Of a stretch of 64,000 bases of DNA, positions 1 through 13,255 are shown piece by piece. The number at the start of each line of letters is the position of its first letter. Within the stretch, counting starts at the first letter, position 1. Below the pieces are notes generated by a model. That model ran no database searches and was not told where the DNA came from. It saw only the letters and a list, made by a program, of their open reading frames with translations. Source of the DNA: Eopsaltria australis (Eukaryota; Chordata; Aves; Passeriformes; Petroicidae). Both the position numbers and the translations under genes were made by a program. Location of the stretch: positions 558,001-622,000 of the forward strand of contig JAVTVJ010000220.1 in NCBI GenBank assembly GCA_034509425.1. The letters run 5' to 3'.

Positions 1-2365
1 ATTAAAGTATAAACTAACATCCTTCAAGCACTGTGGTGGGAGATTTGAAAGTATACTGCATTCACTCTGCAGTTTTCAAGCCAATCACAGTCTCTGCAGA
101 ATGGATTCCCTTCTGAAGTTCTTTAAGTTGGCAAAAAGATCTGAGATAAATTAACTCTGTGGCAGCAATATAAACCCAAGTCACTGAGTTTGGGGTTTGT
201 GCTCATTTTGACATTTAGTTTGGAGCAAGAAGGGATCTTTCAGATAACATGAGGGAGGGAGCACATGGATTGGAACAGTGGAGAGAGGAGGAAAAAAATC
301 ACCATAATTCCCCATTATTTCTCCCATGTACCTCCCTTTCTCATTCCAGAGACAAATTTGTGAGGAAACAAATGGTTTAATAATAAAAAGACATAAAAAA
401 AGAATCTATGCCATGACTTGAAGAAAAAAAGAATATCTACGTTGCAGACTCCGGTAATTCAAAGTCTTGTTGTCTATTCCTTGATTTTCTGTCTTCACTG
501 GTCACTACAGATTAGTTCTCCAGGGACAGAAGATGCAATGTGCATATTCACACCAATATGTATTTCTTTCTATATTTAATATGCCATTCATCAGTCAATT
601 AATCAGTACAGAGGCTTCCTGCCTGGCAGCTCCTCTGGGTGATTCTTCAACCTTCTCTGCACAACTCTGTGGTCCAGGGTGACCAGAAGAACAATCTTGC
701 AGCTGCAATTCCCTGGAATATAAACTACAGCAGGCTGATGTCCACTGCAGGACTAACTGGCTGCATTTCAGTGCACAAGGCACAAATGCATCAATTGATA
801 AGGACAGCATCACTAAGAAATTACTCTTTAAATCTGCATATTTAAAGGTAAGGAACTAGGTCAGGGTTTCCTCTTCTCCAGCATAATGGAGATCTGTTCT
901 GTTGCTGCAGCTGATTAATTTGGTGCCCCAAACAACACAGATTGGAGGAGCTTACAGAAAAGATGCAGAGCTTGAATGAAAGGTTTTTAAACATATTCCC
1001 ATTTTGTCTTGCTTTGAAAAGCAGTGCTTTGTGCTGAAGCATTTTAAGGTGCATTTCCTTGTTCCAGGACTCACTATCCTCCTTTCCTCTGACTCCCTTC
1101 CCCCAAAGAGGGAATAAGCAGGAAGCAGACTGGGATCTGTAGTAGGAACCAAGTGAAGGCAGCTATCTTTTGAGCCAGCAGAAAAGCTCTCGTTAATACG
1201 ATGTTAGCTGCTATTTTTAAAATTGGAAATGAGGTTAAGAATGGTTTGAAGTCATATCAGCCCTGACTCAGGCTGTCACATTGAAACAGGATGCCGTGGA
1301 TTCCGGAAGAGACGTTACTAGACAGAAGTCATCTGTCTTCAAATACAGACTTTCCCACTTTAAGAAAACATTCCCCCCAGAGGCCACTGGAAATGGAAGA
1401 TGACAAGCTTTTAAAACTGATGCTTACAAACTACTTCAGTTTAGAAGAAATGATACTTCCTTTCCAAACAAAAAAAAAAAAAAAAACAACCCAAGAACAA
1501 AACTAAACTAAACAAAACAAAGCAAAAAAAAAAAAAAAGAGAAAAGGTTTGTTTTGGAGGAGTTCTATCAAGGAAAGGGCATATGAAATCAAGTCTGCCG
1601 CAATTATTCAATCATTGGAACATATCCAAACAAGAGGAAAACGATTTGCACGATCAAACTGGCACTCTTAACTGCTATTCATGTCTAAAATGGCAGGATA
1701 ATCAGCAAAGGGACGCTTGTTAGTGAGGTGCGTCGCCAGCCCACGCCTCTTACCTGTCATTGTACACTGGTAGTGAGAAACCACTGTTGGGGTGAAGGCT
1801 AAAAAAGAAAAAATTAGGGAAAGCAAACTGAATAAAACAAATGTGTGTACATATATTTGTGTGTAAATATTTCTACATAGATACTGTGTGTGTACCATGA
1901 AAGCACAGGTGTGTAAGTAAAGCTGGCATGATCTAGTTAAAAAAAAAGTTAAAAAAAAAGAAAAAAATCACACACAAGGGTGGCATTTCATGTGAGGGGA
2001 ACAGATTTATTGCCTGTACCACGTAAATAAGCCTAAAGGAGCAGACGGTTACATTCTCTTCCTAATACAGATCTGACTTTTGATATTATGCAAGTTTTGC
2101 AGGGTTAATGTTAGCTATTTCTATAATTTTTTTGCAATTAAAAATAAAATATTTTTGCTACAATTAGGTGTGGTGCACGTGTTAAACCCACAGTCTGACT
2201 CCTGGAAAGCAAGAATTAACATCTCTCTCCCATGGCCTGCACTACTCTCTCTAAAGAGGTTTTTCTTCCCATTACTGGTTTTTTTTTTTTTTTTGCCACT
2301 GAACAAATGGGAGGGACAGGTATGATTAAAAACAGAAACAAGAAATTCAGGCAGGAAAACCAAAC
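1..2365 (-). other. USP22: USP22 intron 3, partial
   Basis: AT-rich intron with long A tracts at 1470-1486 and 1524-1538, A-rich sequence near 1940-1970, and a T tract near 2280-2294. Apart from the candidate cassette exon at 1754-1798 I see no exon. The fourth constitutive USP22 exon is not present. No transposable element is clearly recognisable. Confidence 0.8.
1754..1798 (-). CDS. USP22: Candidate 45-nt cassette exon in USP22 intron 3
   Basis: On the minus strand a textbook acceptor (branch-like CTAAT about 20 nt upstream, T-rich tract, TTTTTTAG) and a strong donor (CAG|GTAAGA) enclose 45 nt with no stop. Joined to exon 3 in phase 1, the exon would read AFTPTVVSHYQCTMT and return to phase 1, so it could be included or skipped without changing the downstream frame. 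It would insert 15 residues right after KAWKLQ, between the zinc finger and the catalytic-domain linker. I do not recall this segment in any USP22 protein. The surrounding 150 bases are high-complexity, not repeat. It could still be a chance pair of splice-like sites. No expression evidence is available here. Confidence 0.42.
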
Positions 2366-2479
2366 CTTGTAATTTCCAAGCTTTTCGTTGTTCTTCTTTG
2401 GCAATTTGTTCCATGTCTTTGTCGTATATGTAATCTTGACACATAAAGCAGTATATACCCCCATACAAAAGGTCTATGG
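2366..2479 (-). CDS. USP22: USP22 coding exon 3 (end of zinc finger UBP)
   Basis: This exon completes codon 87, encodes residues 88-124 and gives the first base of codon 125. The peptide starts [19 protein letters not shown] and ends [11 protein letters not shown]97 and C100 supply the last CxxC zinc pair, and the following helix closes the UBP zinc finger ahead of the linker to the catalytic domain. The acceptor has a long pyrimidine tract ending TTTTGCAG. The donor is ACAAG|GTTTGG, which is weak from +3 to +6. The exon is 114 nt and keeps phase 1. The next constitutive exon, expected to start with Val/Ile-Gly-Glu-Lys and lead to the catalytic Cys box, was not found between 1 and 2365 and should lie off the left edge. 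Confidence 0.95.
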
Positions 2480-5400
2480 CTGCAAAACAGAAGGGAAGTT
2501 GGGGAGGAGGAAAAAAAGATGTGAGTTCATAAACCAGAAGGCATTTTAAAGCAGGCTTCCAAGTCAGGCACTCTTTCTTGCAAGCAGTCCACAAAAGAAG
2601 AAAAATCTGTACCTTAGAATCTGGAAGGGGAAAAAAAAAAAAGAAAAAAAGAGAAAAACGCAGACATTTTTCCAGTTTCAGTGTGAATTATTCAGTTGCT
2701 TCTGGCACAGGAAGAAAACTGTACAGGATAACAAAGCATCAGCTGCCTTCAAGCTGTTTGTAATTCACAATTTACCTTTCAAATACCTGAGTTACCAAGA
2801 GGCATCAGGACAGTGACTGACTACAAGACAGAACCAGCCCTGTAAGAGTTTATTTAGGAGTTTGAACTGCCTTTTCCTAAGACTTCAGTAATTGCTCTTC
2901 AAGGCCATTAAAATAATCAGAAAGCATCTAGTTAAAATCCAAATGAAGGCTCAAACTGAAGACAGAACTACAAACTCAAAGCTGTTTCTCCAGGGGAAAG
3001 GTTTTCCAGGGTAGTTGATTCCACAGGTTACTTCTGTTCAATTTTTCATTTCACACACCCTCTTAGAACAAACAAATGAACACTGACCAATGTTAAAAGT
3101 ATTTTTCTTGCACAACCTTAAACAAAAGAAAGCCAAGAAACAAAATAAATACCTGAGAAACGTTATTTTACTCCAACATATACTATGGAAAAACTGCAAA
3201 GTAATCGTAGTAAACCTGCTGATTTTTAGTACACAGACATGAAAAACAGCCACAATCACAGGAAAGTTAAAAATCAGTGGGCACTAACAAATCCTACTAA
3301 AACACAATCTGCACCAGCAAACAGCTAAGAAACACACCACCCCTCTCCCTCAAGTGTAGAGCTTTCATTTATTTTGGTTTTTTAACTCCTTTTATTTCCA
3401 GATAAAGAGTATTATTAGAACAGTCTTACTACAGTGGAAACTTGCTTTAAACACAGGAAACCATTACCACATTAGGTGGCCTGCAAGAAACAGCACAGAA
3501 TGACTCTGAAGTGCTAAATAAGCCAAACCACATGCCATGCAGCAGGAATTCTGCCATGGATCTCAGCAGGCAAGCACAGGTGAAGTCTGTGCTGCCCCAT
3601 TAGTGGGGCAGTGCTCGTGATGAGGTTTTTTGGTAAAGTTCCTTTCTAATCCCATCTCCTCCATCCTTCACAGCCTCTCCCCCCTCACAACTTGCTGCTC
3701 CTCTCCTTTAGTCCTTAACAAGCTGATTTTTTTCTTCCTTCCCCTCTTTTAAAATCAGTTATTCAATGATGATGTCAATTGTTTGCTACTTCTCCTTGTT
3801 ATGCAATAAACCCCAATCACATTAAACAGTTTTTTATCTTGCTGATGTGCTTCATTCTTCACTTCTGCCAGTTTGGACCACACTCAGTTTGTGCAGGAGG
3901 GTAAGGACTGTGTTACCTCAGGTGAAGTCACAAACTCAGGGTTTTCATTACCTTGTGTAATGTCCCAACACCAGAATATTTCACCCTGATGCCCAGAGGA
4001 TTGAATAAACTCCTTCAGCAGAATATCCCAAAAGGAGACAAGACTCTGAGCTGTGGTGGTGATCAGTAATGAAACACTATGCAGCTATGGGGGGATACAT
4101 CACAAGCTACAGAGCATCAGAGTTCTACAATATTTACTCCACTACTGCTTGCATTACCAGTTCTGCAGAGTTTTCTAAAAAAAAATTGTTGAAAATCTGA
4201 AGTATTGGTCTTAAAACACAAACCCAAATAGTGTTCTCCACGTACTTTTAAAACATCCCACAAACAGACCCCCAAATAATAGAACAGGGCTGGCAGAATA
4301 TTGAATAAAGAGGACTCTGTGAGCACTAATAGTCACAATTTACCATCAGAATGTGTAGGCACAGCTGTGCTCAGAGAATTCCTTACTTTTCCTTTCTTCC
4401 TGGATTTACATGTCTGAGGAATGAAGTAGAGATGTCAAGATCTAACCCAACAAGAGACCACCTTCCACAAACCACTTGTTCAGAGCAGAAGGAATTCCTG
4501 GTGTGAAGGATCAGAAAGTTTCACAGAAACACTGGTGGAGTTAAGGCTGTAATTGTCCAGCACCTGATTAAGGACTCTTGAGGAAATATCCTCTCTCCAG
4601 CACACTCATGGGAACAATGCACTTGTACATTTGCCAACACTTCCAATGTCTTTGTAATGACTGCAAAGGGTTTTGGACAAATTACCTCAAGCACCAGTGA
4701 CAAGGCAGCCACACAGGCCTGGCCACAGCATGGAGGGAGGGCAGGAGTTTCTCATGGAGCCACAACACGGCTGCTCAGGGAAGTCTGGAAGTTTACTGTT
4801 TCAGATTAATATTATGTGATTTTTTCCCTTGAAGTACACCTAAAATTTCTTAAGCTGGTTGTCTTGAGGTGAAGAAGAACCAAGGACCCATTGAAGGGGC
4901 TGTTTTACTGACAGAAACTCTTCCCAAACAAGCAATTCCTTAGCACTGACTGAAGTTACACCACACCCAAAAGACAAAGTCCATGCAAAACTTTCTCCCT
5001 CAAAGGACTGGGGGGAGTGAAACAAATTTCACCTCATTGTTAGGTTAAAATTTTTTGTTTTAAGCTAAATTGCCATGAAGCTCTATCCCAAACTGAAACA
5101 CCTGGCCAGAAAATTCTGTAAAAAACACAACAGTAAAGCATGAGAATGCACACGTAGCAAATTTCACCACTGGTATTTGGGATCACAAAACTAACAAAAA
5201 GGCCTCAAACTCATAAAAAGTTTGGGAGCTGCCAACCTAGAAATAATGCCCAGGTGTTTTGGATTAACCCACTGCCAAGTCTGCCAGGATGGCCCACGTT
5301 CCTCACGATGAACATCTCTTTTAGGGAGCTCCCTGGAATGGCTTCCAGGATCTGCTCTTCCTAACACCACTCCAACCCTTCTCTCAGGAAGGTACAGGGG

Positions 5401-8400
5401 CCTGAAATCAGTGAACTTCAGTTTTAGCTTAATACACAAACAGAATTTATTACACTGGAAAAATAAAATATACATTAAATAGAAATCTACTGTTTTCTTT
5501 CACAAGAACCAAAAGCAATTTAAAAGAATCACGATGTCATTTTATTAAATTGGATCAATCTAGATTCCTGGTTTAGGAATTTAAAATGCCTACTTGGTGA
5601 TCACAGGCAGAGCAATTTAAGAATGAAAAGACCTCTTGGAATGTAACCTTTTTCTTTGCTTTTATACCTTCTGTGCTGACAACAAGCTGCCCTTCCTTTA
5701 AAGTCTGATCTCCTCGTACCCCTTTACACACAAAATTATAAGCAGCTGCAGTGCAAGAGAGGAATGAAAATACATTTTATTTTTCATTTAAAAATAAAAC
5801 TATCAGCCTGGAGAAACAAGGAGGCAGCAGAGAAGATCATGCAGGAATGACAACTTTACCTACGGGTGCAAGGAACACTAAGTTTGAAAAAACAGCAGCT
5901 CTGGGGTGAAAGTTTAAATCTGGCAAGCAAAAGGTCTTCAAACTCCATCTGAGAGCCAAGTGTTTTATTTAAGCCCAAGTGCTTCACTTTGCCAACTGTA
6001 TGCACTGATGTCCTTGTGAAAATGTTAAAGAGACCAGAGATGATGGGAACACAACAAAAGCCACAGTGTGTGCCACATCCATCCAGGTAAAAAAAAACTT
6101 GTTCACTTTTTGAAAGACCCAGGTGAGAAGAACTGACTTTGCTCAGCTGGGAATGGGATACTTCACCGTAATATTCAACACCATTCATCAGATAGGAGAT
6201 ATCTGTGAGTCATGTTTTGGTATCATCTCCTTTGGATCACTGGGTGCACTCAAGTAGAAAAAAAAAATATCCAGCAGCAACTCAGAATTCAGGTCAGTTT
6301 TTACCTGTACTGAAATTAATTCCATTGTGAATTTCTGTGCCTCAGTCCTGGCGTATTATCAACCTCAAATCAACACATTCTGTGCTCTATGCAAGTCACC
6401 TGCATTTTCTTCAACTTCTCTCACAAAGGAGGCCAAATTGGCAATTCTTTCAGACCATTTTAAGCCAACATCCAAAGCTAATTCATGCTCCCTGATTTCT
6501 CACCTTGAGTGTTAATCATTAAACCCATTCCAGGTAATTGGCTCAGGTTCCCAAGAAGTGATTTGTTAAACTTCAGCCAGCTCTCCACCGGATCTTGTCT
6601 CTGATCTATCAGCACAAAGCAGGCATCTGATTACCTTCCTCCCAAATTCCTGGCACCTGGAATCTGCACCACAGGTCACAATTCCTGAACTGATAAGAAG
6701 GGAGGAAAAGAGGTGGAAAAGGGACTACTCCTGCTAAATGATGATCCAGCCATTAAGAATTGCAGGTATTTACTGACAGGGGGAAAAAAAACCCAAATAA
6801 ACAAAAACAAACCCCAAACTTCCTTCTGTTGCCAAAAATGCAGCCTCACAAACCAAATCTTTTAATCCACATTAAAAATTATCATCATGGTCGAGGATTA
6901 TCCTTCCCTTTCACATTCAGCATCTTCTAATACTCAAGATAGAACTATTCCATCGAGTGCTGCTTCTTCTCCTGTTTTTAAACCAGGTGAGAAGTGTTTT
7001 TGTGGCTCTGAAGTCTCCAGGATGCCTGTTGGCCCCATATGGATGTAGAATTTTAATGTTTAAATTCGATTTGCCTGCAATCCAAACATGGCAAGCACCC
7101 AACACTATCCTGCAAACCACTTAACACCAGGAGCCAAATGGGCAGTCCCAGTGCTGTGCACTGGCCCCTGTGATGGTTTAGAATATCATCCTACAACTCC
7201 ACATGAATCCAAGCCAGGAAAGATAAGATGAAGAAAAAAAAAAATGTCCTGGTATCCCTATGGAATCTAGATAGCAAATATGCTTTTAACTGTTCATTTA
7301 GAGGAACCACAGTTTGTCAAACCATTTTATGTTGTTATGAGTGGAATATTCATTCCAGCTCCTTGACCTCACTCAGAAAGAGATGGACTGTACACATACA
7401 GTACCTACATATGTGTGCATGCCCCAATATGCTGCAGAGGAGGCTGTAGCATTCCTGTATTTCAGTTGCCCTATTATAAAATATATTTTGCCTTTTGTCA
7501 GTCTTCTCTCTGCCCTCCTCTGACCCTACAACCTTCCACAGTTCCCTTTTTCGCAGCAAACCTTTGAAAACTGAGAATTAAATCCTCCTGCTACAGCACC
7601 TCTTCTTGATCTCTCAAAATATTATTCACGTTTAAAGGAGAGAAATTGTTAAACATTCCCTTACTTAATGTTGCTGGGCTTTTTTCAGAAATCTGGGGGA
7701 AGAACCCCCAAATCACAGTCACCAAGTTTTGAGCTGCTGCACATGATGTGATACAAACTGCTTTTGCTCATTTGCACAGTCTCATCTGAACAACAGTGGA
7801 GACTTATCTAAAAACCACTATTTTCAGCAGAAGCAGTAGCAAGATCCAGAACTGCACAATAACACCTCTGAACTTTGTGACCATCAAGAATTTCATGCAC
7901 AGACAAAATTCCTTCTCCTCAACTACTAGAAAATAGCAGTAAACCAGGACTGGTTCTGATAGTAAAGTCTCTATGTCCTACACACTCTGCTTTCAGTTCA
8001 TTCATCATCAATTTCCCTTTTTTTCTGCTTGTTATGCACCACAATTCTCACATTGATCCTTGCCACTTCTACCTCAAGTAATAATTTCCAAGGAGCAAAA
8101 TGTTAAATCCTTTACTTGATCCAGACAAGCCAGGTTCAGTGTATTTCCTTTTTTCTGTGAAAATCAGTTATATTATCAAAAAAGACTTATTAATGTGACA
8201 CAATCCATCTCTGACAGAACAGAACACTCTGTGTGCTGCTTTCCATTCACCTTCATCTCCTCAACAGACTTCTCCACACCATCACCACGTAAAGCATTAG
8301 AACTCAAATCAAGAGGCAGAGGTAGAGTTCCCAGATGACCTTTCCTACCTCTTCCGAGCCTGGATGTGAACAGAAAAAACAAACTGCTACTCCAGCACTG

Positions 8401-11400
8401 CAGTAAACTGTGCTGGGAACAGCTTTAATTGCCATTTCCACACAGGGTGTAATGAAAATCTTTGCTGTTTAAAAAAGAACTGGCAGAATCAACACTACAG
8501 TCAATACCTTCCAACTGAAATGAAAATTAAACGGCTTTTACTGTCATTTTTACAGAAGAGTTCTGTTTCTATATATTAGATTTCAGACAGGTATGCAATA
8601 ACAGCAGGAACCAGATTTTTCCCTTTTACCAACTTCAGTCAAGAAACCAGTTTTCTGTCATGTTTCTTCAATCAGATGAAAAAAAAATCAGTTATTTGTT
8701 TTCTAGAGGAAGTAGAAGCTTTTTGAATGGTACCAAAAATCCTCAACTTAATCTGCGAGCATTCTTATTAGGCTCACCCACCCAGTTCCTCTCACCACAA
8801 ATGTATTTATTGGACTGAATTTTACACCAGCATATACTTAAAGAAAACAGTTCCTCAAGAAACAGTTTGTGATGTAATAAATAATGAATGTACTCTAACA
8901 GCACTAATTCCATAATGAACTGCTTGCCAGTGTCCCTAGAAATGGAATAATAGTTCAGTCTTCCAACTATTTCTTGTTTAGCCTTTAAACCACTGAACCT
9001 CAAGCCTGCTAATTCACCTCCTTCTATTCCTGAACTACAGAATGAGGCTTCAGAGCAGATCAAGACTTCACCCAAAACCTGCACCAGAGGTGCTGTTTCA
9101 GAGACACTGTTCAGGTGTTAAAAGTGCCTGTCTAATAGGGAGAGGCACAGCATGGACATGCACGAGTTGGCTCCTCAGCAGGGAGTTTAAATAAATAGCT
9201 CCACACAGAGCTTTGATACCAGAACTGAAGTAGTCTAATTCAAAATGGCCATTTGTAACAGCCTGTCCTAAGCCTCATACCAGTGGGTTTTTCTGCAGCT
9301 AAGAGTGTGTGTGGATAATAAAAAACCAACATGATGCAACAGAAAATATTCACTCAGAAAGAATACTAAAACTTCATTTGATGTCTGCCTAGAATTTTTC
9401 AGTCCCGATCAGGAAACTGATAAATTAATCACTGTTGTGCTTTTGAGATGAACTTTATAGCACCAACCTCTCTTCTCTTTTAGAGCTACTGTTCATAGAC
9501 ATCTTCCTGCTCCTGCTACTCTGGGACTAAGTTACTCTGTGTTCTCCTTCATTGAGCAGCTGTAGAAAAGATAAGGAAGAGAACATCAATTTTTACAAGG
9601 AAAGAAACCCCCAGCAGATTCCTCAGGTGCTGAACCTGATTTGGAAGGATTATTCAGGAAGATGACAGAGTATGTTGATGGCACACATTCATTCAGGATA
9701 ATCAAAATAGCTCCAGAAGGATTTCAAGTTCCTTAGCAAATAGAAAATAGCACCAAGAGTGAAACTCCAACCACTAAAGAGGCAGACAAGTAACACCAGT
9801 CAGTAAAGAAGTTTTGGAGACCCTGAGTTTAACTCCCAAGTAACAATTTCAGCTCTGTGTTGAACAGCAAGTTAGGAAGCACCAAATAGAAGTCCTGGAA
9901 GTATTAACTAAGAATGCAAGTCATTAGCACAGCAAACGGTCTTAATCCAAAGGGTTGGCACCAGAGATGGACACATTAGAACTGGAAAAGTGAAGTATGA
10001 TGAGGATGTTGAGAATCATGTAAGTGTTTCAATGAGAAAAGTTAAAAATAGTTCAGGTTCCTACAGGTGGGGAGAAGGAAACATCTGACAGGATCAAAAA
10101 TACAAAGAATCCCAGAGGAGATCAGCAGGGACTTTGCTCTCACCATTTCACAACTCCTCACAAAAGACACACAGAGCCCAGTGGGAATATCAGCCTGTCC
10201 TGGAGATTGACTGAGAGAGACTGAGCGATGCAGAGATTAAAAAAAGCAGCTCCTATAGCTGGATCTTACCTCACCTACCCATCACCCACATCCACAACTC
10301 AAGGAATACATTAAATTAAGTCAGTATTATTAATATACATTGAACAGGGAAGCAGATCCTAGAGCACAGGTTATCACTGTAAGGCCAGACTGTGAGTGCC
10401 TAATTTAGATTGTTCAGGGAAGAAGAGATAGCCAGGGATGTATGTAAAACCACTCTGGAATATGATGCTGGAGCCTCCTGAAACACACAGCAGTGAGCTG
10501 CAAACACATCCCTGCCATGCTCAGACAGCTGTTACAGCTGAAATCCATGCTATTTCTTACAACTGTGATTAAGTGTGCAGCTCCTGCCTGTCTCCATGGA
10601 GACTGATGTTGGCTCAGCAAAAAGTCACCAAGTGCTTTAAAATAATTCCTCTTCGTTTTGAAATTTCAAAGCACTTAACTTGTTTTTGCCTATGGGGTTT
10701 TATTTTCCCAACTAGAACTGCAGCAGGAAAAGCAACCAAAAGCACTAGTAAAACTACAAAAATATTTTTAACGCTCATTTCACATGCAGTTGGAAATTAA
10801 ACACCAAAACATACATTACAAAAAAAAAAGAGAGAAAGGAATCTCCAAAACTAGAAATGGAGCAGTCACTTGCACAATCTTCACGTTATGTGTATTTGTG
10901 CACCAAGTAATTCATATTTAGCTGCAGAAGAATCCATTTTGGGATGATTCAGTAAAGTATTTTGTGTTTTGGCTTAATTAACTCTTGCCCTTTTTATCTA
11001 AAGGTGCTTCCTTTTGGGAAGCACCTTGTCTGACACAGCCTTAACTGTCTGGTGCCAGGACAATAACTACAACAGTCCTTAAGCAAAAGCATCTTTAAGA
11101 ATCTCCCTTCCTCCATCCACTTTCGGTTTTCCTTCAAGGAAACAGAAGCTAATTCACTCCAGCAGACAACAGCAAAGTCCACCTTGCACAAAAAATAACT
11201 TGAATTTAAGCTTCTCAAACACATAAATGCAGCTGAGAATGTGTGCAATTATAAAGCTTTTTTTAAAAGGTTCTCCATAAATATGTTAAGGTTAGTGGTA
11301 AAAATATTACAGTGTTTACAAAGTGTCCACTGATAAACAGGTAAATAATGTTGACAGTCTCAATTTAGCACAGTATTTTTTAAACCTTAAATGTGGCCAT

Positions 11401-13122
11401 AAACTTGTATTAGCACAAAAGGCTGTTATATAGATACACAAACACACATCTTGTACCAGAAATCCTTTGAGTTTACATCAAATAATTTGCACTTCAGTGT
11501 TGCTAAAGATTCCAAAATAATTTGAGGTAATGAATTGACTTTTAAAGCTCTTTGAGACTCCACTCTGCAGAAAGCAATTAAAAGCTGTCACACAGGGTTG
11601 GTTTGGTATTTTCAGTTTTCAAAGAAGGGCTGAGGTTGACTCTGAGGTCACCTTGTCCAGCCCCTACTCCAGCAGGGCCATCAGAACATCCAAGGCTGCC
11701 CAGGCCCATGTCCAGAGAGGCTTGGAATATATTCAGGGACAGACCCTCCACAACCTCTCAGGGCAATCTGTTCCAATCCTTGGTCACCCTTACAGCTGTG
11801 TGGGTGTAAGGGTGAAACACAGAACCTCCTGTGTTTCACTTTGTTCTCCCTGCCTCTTGGACACCACTGGAAAGAGCCCAACACGCTTTTCTAACCCCTC
11901 TTTCAGGTATTTGTACTCATTCACGAAGTTCCCCTGAGCCTCTCAACAATCCCAGTGCTCTCAGCCATACCATGATGGAATTTTCAGTACTGGTTTCCAA
12001 TATTCTATTTTTCAAGACATTTACAAACTTCAACTATATCACTACTGAGCCTCATCTTTTTCTTTCTTGACACATATGGAGGAAGAAACTATAACGATCT
12101 GCTGGTTTAAATCATCTTTTCCATAAATAGTAAACTTACACACCCGTTTCTTAAGCACAGGAGTACACAGCACTGTTGGCCTTCTGGAGCTTCTCTGTCT
12201 TCATGGAAAATAAAGACAGTTTGTTCCATAAGCACTTAGGATAAATTAAATCAGGAATGGTGGCCACGCTGGTCAAGAGGAAATTTATGCCATGAAATAA
12301 TGCCTTTTTTTCCTGTTTCTGACATCACTCCACCAAGAATATATTTTAATTTGGAGAAAAATTATATCCATCCATTTTAAAACAGCGTTTTGATATAGAA
12401 TATAGATCAGAATTTTGCATTATTACTCAAAAATGTTCTGAACTAGAAGCAATAGGTAATTTAAAACAAAACCAAAGGCTTCTGGTTTTGAACATGATGT
12501 AGCACCAAAGCTGACAGAACAGAAGGACTTGCTGGCTTTTAGCATTTTTTGAGACAGTTGAAGGAAAGGTACTTGATGTCAATTAAACTGTTTTCTTATT
12601 ACTTAGGTTATTGACTAGTACCTAGAAAAAACAAACCAACACAGAAAAATGAAGAAAAAAACCCCCAAACTTCAGCAGTTTAAATAATTCTGATTGCTAC
12701 TTGATAAGTCTTCTTCGTGATAAAAATAATGGGTTTTTTTCCTCAGCAAGAAAAGAAGGGAACATGACCTTCTGAAAAAAAAGGTTACTGAAATAAATGT
12801 TCTAGTTCCAGGCATTAAACCCACCATTTTTAACACACAGGAAAAAAACCCCAAAACTCTGCCTCCTCACATTTTTATATATGACATTAATTCATAAATA
12901 CCAAGATACTAAACAAATTACAAGTTGTGAACATAAACTTAACAGTGATGCAATGGAAGTTTAAGCACCAAGTTTAGAATGGTGCCACTAAACTAACCCA
13001 AACCACGAATAAAATTATCTCTCTGCCTAATGAGGTAACTAAAAGAAAGTATCACTTTACTGGCCTGGCATGGACAAGGGATAACACACAGGGTGATGAG
13101 CACCACGGGGATGAGAACTCAC
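2480..13122 (-). other. USP22: USP22 intron 2
   Basis: 10.6 kb of AT-rich intronic sequence. The only clear repeat is the CR1 piece at 11630-12072. A pyrimidine-rich block lies at about 3640-3790, and A-rich sequence at 6781-6815. Short open frames on both strands match nothing I recognise and have the composition of noncoding DNA. Confidence 0.85.
11630..12072 (-). mobile_element. CR1 LINE 3' fragment
   Basis: The plus strand shows the reverse complement of a CR1 tail: a block near CCTTGTCCAGCCCC, then CTCCACAACCTCTCAGGGCA, then GAACCTCCTGTGTTTCACTT, then CACCACTGGAAAGAGCC, in the order usual for bird CR1. The element is therefore minus-oriented, in the same sense as USP22, 5'-truncated and diverged. 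The high-coordinate boundary is approximate. Confidence 0.85.
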
Positions 13123-13255
13123 CTAAATTGTGTCGCTTTGTCTTCGCGTGCTCGTGAATATGTTTCTTTGTGAAACAGCCAAAGAAGACACAGTAGAGGC
13201 AAGAGTGGAGTCTGTTCAGGTGGGCACCACACATATGACAAATGCACGACTTTGC
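13123..13255 (-). CDS. USP22: USP22 coding exon 2 (zinc finger UBP)
   Basis: This exon encodes residues 43-86 and the first base of codon 87, the core of the UBP-type zinc finger that anchors USP22 in the SAGA deubiquitinase module. Visible ligand candidates are the pairs C46/C48 and C51, C61 and C64, C69, and the histidines H74, H76, H78 and H84 within [14 protein letters not shown] and KRHNL. The peptide differs from my recollection of human USP22 at only a few conservative sites. The acceptor is a pyrimidine-rich tract ending in TTTCAG. The donor AG|GTGAGT is close to consensus. The 133-nt length moves the frame from phase 0 to phase 1, and exon 3 begins in matching phase (G|CC, Ala). Confidence 0.96.

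Noticed and set aside
1668..1898. Whole 76-codon minus-strand open frame as a gene
   Set aside because: Only the splice-bounded 45 nt inside it looks meaningful; the rest runs through the T-rich acceptor tract and past a strong donor.
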